The position numbers and the translations under genes were made by a program. A DNA stretch of 10,014 bases. It comes from Deltaproteobacteria bacterium (lineage in GTDB: Bacteria; Desulfobacterota; Binatia; Binatales; Binataceae). The notes under the pieces were generated by a model, which searched no databases, was not told the DNA's origin, and saw only the letters and a program-made list of their open reading frames with translations. Shown here piece by piece: positions 6,502 through 10,014 of the stretch; the first letter of the stretch is position 1, and every line of letters starts with the position of its first letter. The stretch is taken from the NCBI GenBank assembly GCA_003161515.1, contig PMOH01000496.1, positions 1-10,014 of the forward strand. The letters run 5' to 3'.

Positions 6502-6753
6502 ATGAGTTCATCGACTCTATCGACTAAAGGGTACCTGGTCATCCCAATTCAATACCGAAGGGTGTTGAACCTGCGGCCGGGAGATAAGATCGAGGTGACA
6601 CTGGTGGGACGACGATTGATATTGGAACGCAGATCTCCTCGTGCGGCAATGCTGATGCGCGGAAGATTCGGGCGTGAGGTCCTGGTTTCAGCGCCGAGAG
6701 CCGCAAAGATAACGACCGAAAGCGTCAACGTACTGCTCGACGATCTTCCGTGA
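6502..6753 (+). CDS. SpoVT/AbrB swapped-hairpin protein, MazE/VapB antitoxin-like
   Basis: 83 residues. The N-terminal half (about 3-45) is a swapped-hairpin DNA-binding domain: S-T-L-S-T-K-G-Y-L-V-I-P, then R-R-V-L-N-L-R-P-G-D-K-I-E-V, then L-I-L-E-R-R. The C-terminal half (R-G-R-F-G-R-E-V-L-V, then K-I-T-T-E-S-V-N-V-L-L-D-D-L-P) has the look of the toxin-binding tail of VapB/MazE antitoxins usually paired with PIN toxins. No toxin frame follows: ruvX begins 24 bases after the stop, in the same frame. It is thus either an orphan antitoxin-like protein or a stand-alone regulator. Its start is back to back with the nuclease gene, so the promoter probably lies within the nuclease coding region. 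Such proteins often bind their own upstream DNA; CATNNNNATG (6495-6504) is a small symmetric site there. Confidence 0.82.
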   Translation: MSSSTLSTKGYLVIPIQYRRVLNLRPGDKIEVTLVGRRLILERRSPRAAMLMRGRFGREVLVSAPRAAKITTESVNVLLDDLP

Positions 6754-6777
6754 GTCGTCTGTGGCGAACGACTGCCA

Positions 6778-7212
6778 ATGCCAATAGCTGCGCTTGATCT
6801 CGGTAGCCGGCGAATCGGGGTTGCGGTTACTGATGCGGCCTCAATAGGCGCGTATCCGCTGGGAATCGTCGCGCGGCGCGCGCTTAAGAAAGATATCAAG
6901 GCGATTGCCGCGATGCTCGGCGACCGACGCGTCGGTACGTTCGTCATCGGACTTCCGGTCAACATGGACGGTAGTGAAGGTCCTGCCGCAGTTTCCGCGC
7001 GGAAGTTTGCGGCGCATCTGGCGCTCGAGCTGCACGTCAACGTCGAGATGTTCGACGAGCGGCTGAGCAGCTTCGAAGCCCGCGATCGCCTGACGGACAT
7101 GCCGGCCCGGAAGGGCAAGCGCAAGCGCGGTATCGACGCGCTTGCGGCGGTCGTGATCCTCGAGGGCTGGATGCAAGCGCATCCGGACAAAATCCCGCGC
7201 GGCGGCGGCTGA
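6778..7212 (+). CDS. ruvX: Putative pre-16S rRNA nuclease / Holliday junction resolvase-like RuvX (YqgF)
   Basis: 144 residues, normal for the family, with an RNase H-like fold acting in the cytosol on pre-16S rRNA 5' ends; a Holliday-junction resolvase role has been proposed for some members. Motifs: A-L-D-L-G-S-R-R-I-G-V-A-V-T-D (5-19) with catalytic D7; F-V-I-G-L-P-V-N-M-D-G-S-E-G (55-68); D-E-R-L-S-S-F-E-A (93-101) with E94; and G-I-D-A-L-A-A-V-V-I-L (118-128) with D120, so the acidic triad is intact. The start follows the AbrB-like stop by 24 bases, in the same frame, with no strong Shine-Dalgarno; re-initiation after the upstream gene is plausible. mltG lies 36 bases downstream, an adjacency known from other bacteria (yrrK-yrrL in Bacillus subtilis). 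Confidence 0.93.
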   Translation: MPIAALDLGSRRIGVAVTDAASIGAYPLGIVARRALKKDIKAIAAMLGDRRVGTFVIGLPVNMDGSEGPAAVSARKFAAHLALELHVNVEMFDERLSSFEARDRLTDMPARKGKRKRGIDALAAVVILEGWMQAHPDKIPRGGG

Positions 7213-7232
7213 TGCAAAATCGCGGCTTGGAA

Positions 7233-7238
7233 TATAAT
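7233..7238 (+). promoter_or_regulatory. Consensus -10 box just before mltG
   Basis: A perfect TATAAT ends 10 bases before ATG 7249. Usual spacing would start the transcript near 7245, leaving a leader of only a few bases. No TTGACA-like -35 is seen 16-18 bases upstream, and no Shine-Dalgarno precedes the ATG. It matches the element before the GTG at 8324. Confidence 0.45.
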
Positions 7239-7248
7239 TTCCTATTGG

Positions 7249-8262
7249 ATGAAGCTGGCAGCCGCACTTCTTGTAATCGCGATCGTCGTCGGTGCGTCGT
7301 ACGCCGCGTTGTCGTACTACTTTCTTAGTCCCACCGAAAGATTTGCGCCGCCGCGCGAAGTCACGATTGAAAAGGGCGAGTCGTTTCGCCAAATCGCGCG
7401 GGCGCTGGCCGACGCCGGCGTCGTTCGGAGCGAGCTTGCGCTGCGCTTGTACGGCCGGATGAGCCTGACTGCGAGCCAGATCAAGCCAGGCGACTACGCT
7501 TTCAAAGGTGGCGAGCGCGTCCCCGACGTGATGCGCCATCTGGTCAAGGGCGATTTTGTTGTCGTGACGGTCACGATTCCCGAAGGTCTGTCGGTGCATG
7601 AGATTGCGGAGCGGGTCGCCGCGACGGGCCTGGTCTGCGAGGACGAATTCGAGAATGCCGCGCGCGACGGCGAGATTGTGCGCGCGCTCGGCCTGATGCC
7701 GCTCGGCGCGGAAGGCTACCTGTTTCCCGCGACCTACAAATTTTCGCCGCACGCGAAGACCAACGACGTGCTGGTCGCGATGCTCGCGCGGTTCTACCAG
7801 GTCCTGACGCCGCAGGTTGAAGCGCGCATGTTCGCGGTCGGCCTCGACGCGCGCCGGCTGGTCACGATGGCATCGATCGTCGAGAAGGAAGCAAAGGCGC
7901 CGAGCGAGCGGCCTCTGATCGCCGGCGTATTCTACAATCGGCTGCGGTTAGGGATGCCGCTGCAATCCGATCCAACGGCGGAGTACGAACTTGACGGCGC
8001 CAAGGAGTCCGCGGCGAGCGCGGTGCATACGACATCGGCCTTCAATACATACGACTTCACCGGCTTGCCGCCGGGTCCAATCGCGAATCCGGGTTTGAAA
8101 TCGATCGAAGCCGCGCTGAATCCGACGCCAACCGACTATCTCTATTTCGTCGCGCGCGAAGGCGGCACTCATGTCTTTTCGAAATCGTACGACGAGCATC
8201 GCCGCGTCATAGCGTCCGAGCGAAAAGCGCCGGCGGCACCAGCTGCAGCATCGGTAAAATAA
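7249..8262 (+). CDS. mltG: Endolytic peptidoglycan transglycosylase MltG
   Basis: 337 residues, close to the family's usual length. One N-terminal membrane helix (about 3-25) anchors a periplasmic catalytic region that cuts nascent glycan strands and so sets their length. A LysM-like region follows (about 38-105: I-E-K-G-E-S-F-R-Q-I-A and K-P-G-D-Y-A-F). The YceG core has V-T-I-P-E-G (108-113), G-Y-L-F-P-A-T-Y (156-163), A-S-I-V-E-K-E-A (208-215; the VEKE glutamates E212/E214 include the catalytic one), A-G-V-F-Y-N-R-L (225-232), Q-S-D-P-T (239-243), N-T-Y and G-L-P-P-G-P-I-A-N-P-G (272-282), and the C-terminal Y-L-Y-F-V and H-V-F-S motifs. A short Ala/Pro/Lys tail ends the protein. The ATG is preceded by TATAAT instead of a ribosome binding site, suggesting a nearly leaderless transcript in addition to any read-through from ruvX. 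Confidence 0.95.
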   Translation: MKLAAALLVIAIVVGASYAALSYYFLSPTERFAPPREVTIEKGESFRQIARALADAGVVRSELALRLYGRMSLTASQIKPGDYAFKGGERVPDVMRHLVKGDFVVVTVTIPEGLSVHEIAERVAATGLVCEDEFENAARDGEIVRALGLMPLGAEGYLFPATYKFSPHAKTNDVLVAMLARFYQVLTPQVEARMFAVGLDARRLVTMASIVEKEAKAPSERPLIAGVFYNRLRLGMPLQSDPTAEYELDGAKESAASAVHTTSAFNTYDFTGLPPGPIANPGLKSIEAALNPTPTDYLYFVAREGGTHVFSKSYDEHRRVIASERKAPAAPAAASVK

Positions 8263-8308
8263 CCACTTCGAGCCGCCGATTGGACGGTCGCATCTGCGTC
8301 GATTAGGC

Positions 8309-8314
8309 TATAAT
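8309..8314 (+). promoter_or_regulatory. Consensus -10 box just before the MoxR-partner gene
   Basis: A perfect TATAAT ends 9 bases before GTG 8324, in the context GGCTATAATTTC. The expected transcript start is near 8321, giving an almost leaderless message. The nearest -35-like TTGGAC (8280-8285) is 23 bases upstream, too far for a standard promoter. Confidence 0.45.
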
Positions 8315-8323
8315 TTCTATCCT

Positions 8324-9883
8324 GTGGACAATCCGGTCGAGACAATCGGCGCTGCCAGTGCGCGAATCGCGCGGCTAGCCGCAATGCGCGTGATGCTATG
8401 CGCGGTTGTGCCGGCGCTCACCGCAATCGCGCTGGGATTTCTGCTCGACTCGATCGGCGACTTGACCTGGGGACAGTACGGATATTGGCTGGCGTCCGAT
8501 CATGCCGTCGAACTGAGCCTCGCATTGATCGGCGCAGGCCTGGTGCTGCTGGCGGTGGGACTCGTGATGGCATTTCGCGCGTATCGGCGTGCCAATGACT
8601 TTGTTGCCGCGGCCGCTGAGCTCGACGATCTGCTGGAATGCGACCAGGAGATCGTGACCTTCGCCACACTTGCGAATCCGTCGACGGCGCAGAGCAACCG
8701 CGCGCGCCGCACGCCGCTGTTCCCGGTCTTGTGGCGGCGTGCGATTGCGCTGTTCGGCGGCCTCGACGTGCGCCGCGAATTCAAATTCAAACCTGGCGAG
8801 CCGCTCAAGCGCTCATCGATTTTTGCCGGCGTGGTCGCGCTCGTGATGGTGCTTGCCACATTGGGATTGGTCCGCGCGCCGACGCCCGAAAGCAGAGAAG
8901 CGGCCAAGCTGCGCGCGATCGCCCAGGAGATCGCAAAGACCGCGAAGGGTTCCGACGATACCGCGCTCGCGGACAAAGTTCGCGCCGCCGCCGACGCGCT
9001 GGAAAATTCCAAGCTGCCACCCGAAGAGAAGAAGAAGCGCATCGAGGAAGCGATGAAGCAGGCCGACAAGGCCGCCGAAAAGCGCAACAACAGCCAGTCT
9101 GGAAAAAATCAGGGCACCGGCAAGTCCAACGCGCAGAGCGGAAACGGCAGCGGCAAGAGCCAGGGCCAGGGCAACTCTTCAGGCACCGGCACCGGTGAGG
9201 GCAAGGCTGGGAGCGGGTCCGGTCAGAATGCGGGCGGCAATAAGCCGGGTTCGGGCAAAGGCGGCAGCGGAAATAATTCAGGCAAGAACAACGGCGGGAA
9301 AGAATCGGCCAAAAACGACCAGAACAATCAGAACAAGGATCCGTCGAACATCAAGCTGCAAGACGAACTCGCCAAGGCTGACGCGCAGGTCGAAAGCTCT
9401 AACGCAAAAAATCCCGGTCCCGACAATCAGCCCGGCGACGACAAAAATCAGGGTGGCGGGAACAAGCCCGGCGATAAGAGCGGCAGCCAGCCGGATCCGA
9501 ATCGACCCGGCGACATTCCGAAGCCGGGCGCCAACGGAGATCGCAATATTCCCTCGAGTGGCGGCAATCCAAAAAATAATAAGGACATGGGCTCGAACAT
9601 GGGCGATACGCATCTCGGCGAGATGCCGACGTCCACCAACGCGCAGCGATTCCTGAAGCCCGGCGAGAAAGGCGCCGGCGTCGATATCAAGGATGCGCGC
9701 TACGTCGTGTTCAAATTGCCGGGCGCGCCGACTTCCGGCAGCGGCGGGAAAACTGTCCTCGACACTGATCGGCCCAAGGAGACGACCGCGTATGTTAATG
9801 CTCCGCTTGCGCCGACCAGCGACGACGCGCCGCCTGACGAACGACAACTGGTGCCGCCGCGCTATCGCGACATGATTCACTAG
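8324..9883 (+). CDS. Membrane protein with long low-complexity region, MoxR-operon partner
   Basis: 519 residues from a GTG start. Two membrane helices (about 22-41 and 62-84), a cytosolic segment with a basic W-R-R-A and F-K-F-K-P-G-E-P, then a third helix (about 165-184). A charged, probably coiled-coil stretch (189-255) leads into a low-complexity region (about 256-431) very rich in Gly, Asn, Ser, Lys and Gln, likely disordered outside the cytosol. The C-terminal 85 residues are more ordinary and end in E-R-Q-L-V-P-P-R-Y-R-D-M-I-H; a VPxxYRxxI/V end is common in large membrane proteins encoded next to MoxR. The function is unknown. The context (24 bases before a MoxR ATPase) suggests a role in envelope assembly or stress. 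It would be anchored by the helices with a long exported tail. A later start at ATG 8384 is possible but would trim residues before the first helix; neither start has a Shine-Dalgarno. Confidence 0.75.
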   Translation: MDNPVETIGAASARIARLAAMRVMLCAVVPALTAIALGFLLDSIGDLTWGQYGYWLASDHAVELSLALIGAGLVLLAVGLVMAFRAYRRANDFVAAAAELDDLLECDQEIVTFATLANPSTAQSNRARRTPLFPVLWRRAIALFGGLDVRREFKFKPGEPLKRSSIFAGVVALVMVLATLGLVRAPTPESREAAKLRAIAQEIAKTAKGSDDTALADKVRAAADALENSKLPPEEKKKRIEEAMKQADKAAEKRNNSQSGKNQGTGKSNAQSGNGSGKSQGQGNSSGTGTGEGKAGSGSGQNAGGNKPGSGKGGSGNNSGKNNGGKESAKNDQNNQNKDPSNIKLQDELAKADAQVESSNAKNPGPDNQPGDDKNQGGGNKPGDKSGSQPDPNRPGDIPKPGANGDRNIPSSGGNPKNNKDMGSNMGDTHLGEMPTSTNAQRFLKPGEKGAGVDIKDARYVVFKLPGAPTSGSGGKTVLDTDRPKETTAYVNAPLAPTSDDAPPDERQLVPPRYRDMIH

Positions 9884-9892
9884 ATTCAGGAC

Positions 9893-9901
9893 AAGGAAGG
9901 A
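9893..9901 (+). promoter_or_regulatory. Ribosome binding site of the MoxR gene
   Basis: AAGGAAGGA lies 6 bases before ATG 9908, a strong Shine-Dalgarno that contrasts with its absence before the two preceding genes. It supports co-transcription of the MoxR gene with the upstream membrane protein. Confidence 0.75.
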
Positions 9902-9907
9902 CAACGG

Positions 9908-10014
9908 ATGGGAGCGGCTCCTCAGCAAATTTCACCCGATCAGCGGGTGGCGGATTTTCGCAAGATTTTCTCGCGCGCCGAGAGCGAAGTTGCGCGCGTG
10001 ATCGTCGGCCATCG
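9908..10014 (+). CDS. MoxR-family AAA+ ATPase, N-terminal fragment
   Basis: Only the first 35 codons are in view; the gene continues past the right edge. The protein begins M-G-A-A-P-Q-Q-I-S-P-D-Q and has an amphipathic helix (F-R-K-I-F-S-R-A-E-S-E-V-A-R) leading into V-I-V-G-H. That matches the segment just before the Walker A motif of MoxR ATPases, usually written V-V/I-V-G-Q. MoxR proteins are chaperone-like ATPases, normally followed by DUF58 and von Willebrand-factor genes, in maturation of envelope or metal-binding proteins. The Walker motifs are outside the window, so the call rests on the N-terminus, the strong ribosome binding site and the preceding gene. Confidence 0.75.
   Translation, partial: MGAAPQQISPDQRVADFRKIFSRAESEVARVIVGH

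Noticed and set aside
6498..6542. 15-residue N-terminal extension of the S1/P1-type nuclease
   Set aside because: It would start inside the divergent AbrB-like gene, has no Shine-Dalgarno, and would push the signal peptide about 50 residues from the N-terminus. The start at 6497 gives a normal signal peptide ending just before the zinc-binding Trp.
6549..7217. Antisense frame near the AbrB-like gene as a candidate toxin
   Set aside because: The translated frame is Ser/Arg-rich with no PIN or MazF motif and lies wholly antisense to the AbrB-like gene and ruvX.
8280..8308. TTGGAC as a -35 box for the TATAAT at 8309
   Set aside because: The 23-base spacing is far from 16-18, so a standard two-box promoter is not supported.
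9089..9616. Tandem repeat or CRISPR-like array in the low-complexity stretch
   Set aside because: No fixed repeat unit or spacer pattern is visible; it is one open reading frame with biased composition.

Overview
The window is GC-rich DNA with G/C-heavy third codon positions, almost fully coding, from a Gram-negative-type bacterium. It has an inner-core lipopolysaccharide-kinase-like protein, an envelope M23 peptidase, MltG and secreted proteins. An F420-type luciferase-like oxidoreductase next to these genes fits environmental lineages rich in such enzymes, for example Candidatus Binatota or relatives. That placement is inference from gene content and recall of families, not from a marker gene. 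I see no tRNA, rRNA, CRISPR array, transposase or phage gene.

The left two thirds (1-6497) is read on the minus strand. In transcription order it holds: a secreted S1/P1-type nuclease with a C-terminal sunset-like domain (6497-5346); a membrane-anchored M23 peptidoglycan endopeptidase (5183-3726); a glycerophosphodiester phosphodiesterase (3652-2819); a gap of about 200 bp with GC-rich palindromes; an LLM-class oxidoreductase (2614-1595); a secreted single-domain cupredoxin resembling nitrosocyanin (1543-1097); a lipopolysaccharide-kinase-like protein (1048-224); and the start of a VIT1/CCC1-family iron/manganese transporter that overlaps the kinase stop codon and runs off the left edge.

The right third (6502-10014) is read on the plus strand. 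It holds an AbrB/MazE-like swapped-hairpin protein with no toxin gene beside it, then ruvX, mltG, a membrane protein with a long low-complexity Gly/Asn/Lys region, and the start of a MoxR-family AAA+ ATPase that runs off the right edge. ruvX next to mltG is a pairing known in other bacteria. The last two genes look like the opening of a MoxR / DUF58 / von Willebrand-factor operon.

The strands switch at 6495-6504, where the start codons of the nuclease gene and the AbrB-like gene are only a few bases apart on opposite strands. The common theme is envelope upkeep (M23 peptidase, MltG, LPS kinase, phosphodiesterase, MoxR partner) plus metal handling (cupredoxin, VIT transporter, zinc nuclease). 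Most genes are ordinary housekeeping or accessory genes. The points most worth a second look are the cupredoxin's ligand set, the apparently leaderless starts of mltG and the MoxR-partner gene with a shared TATAATTTC motif, and the back-to-back starts at the strand switch. I found no convincing new multi-gene defence or mobile system.
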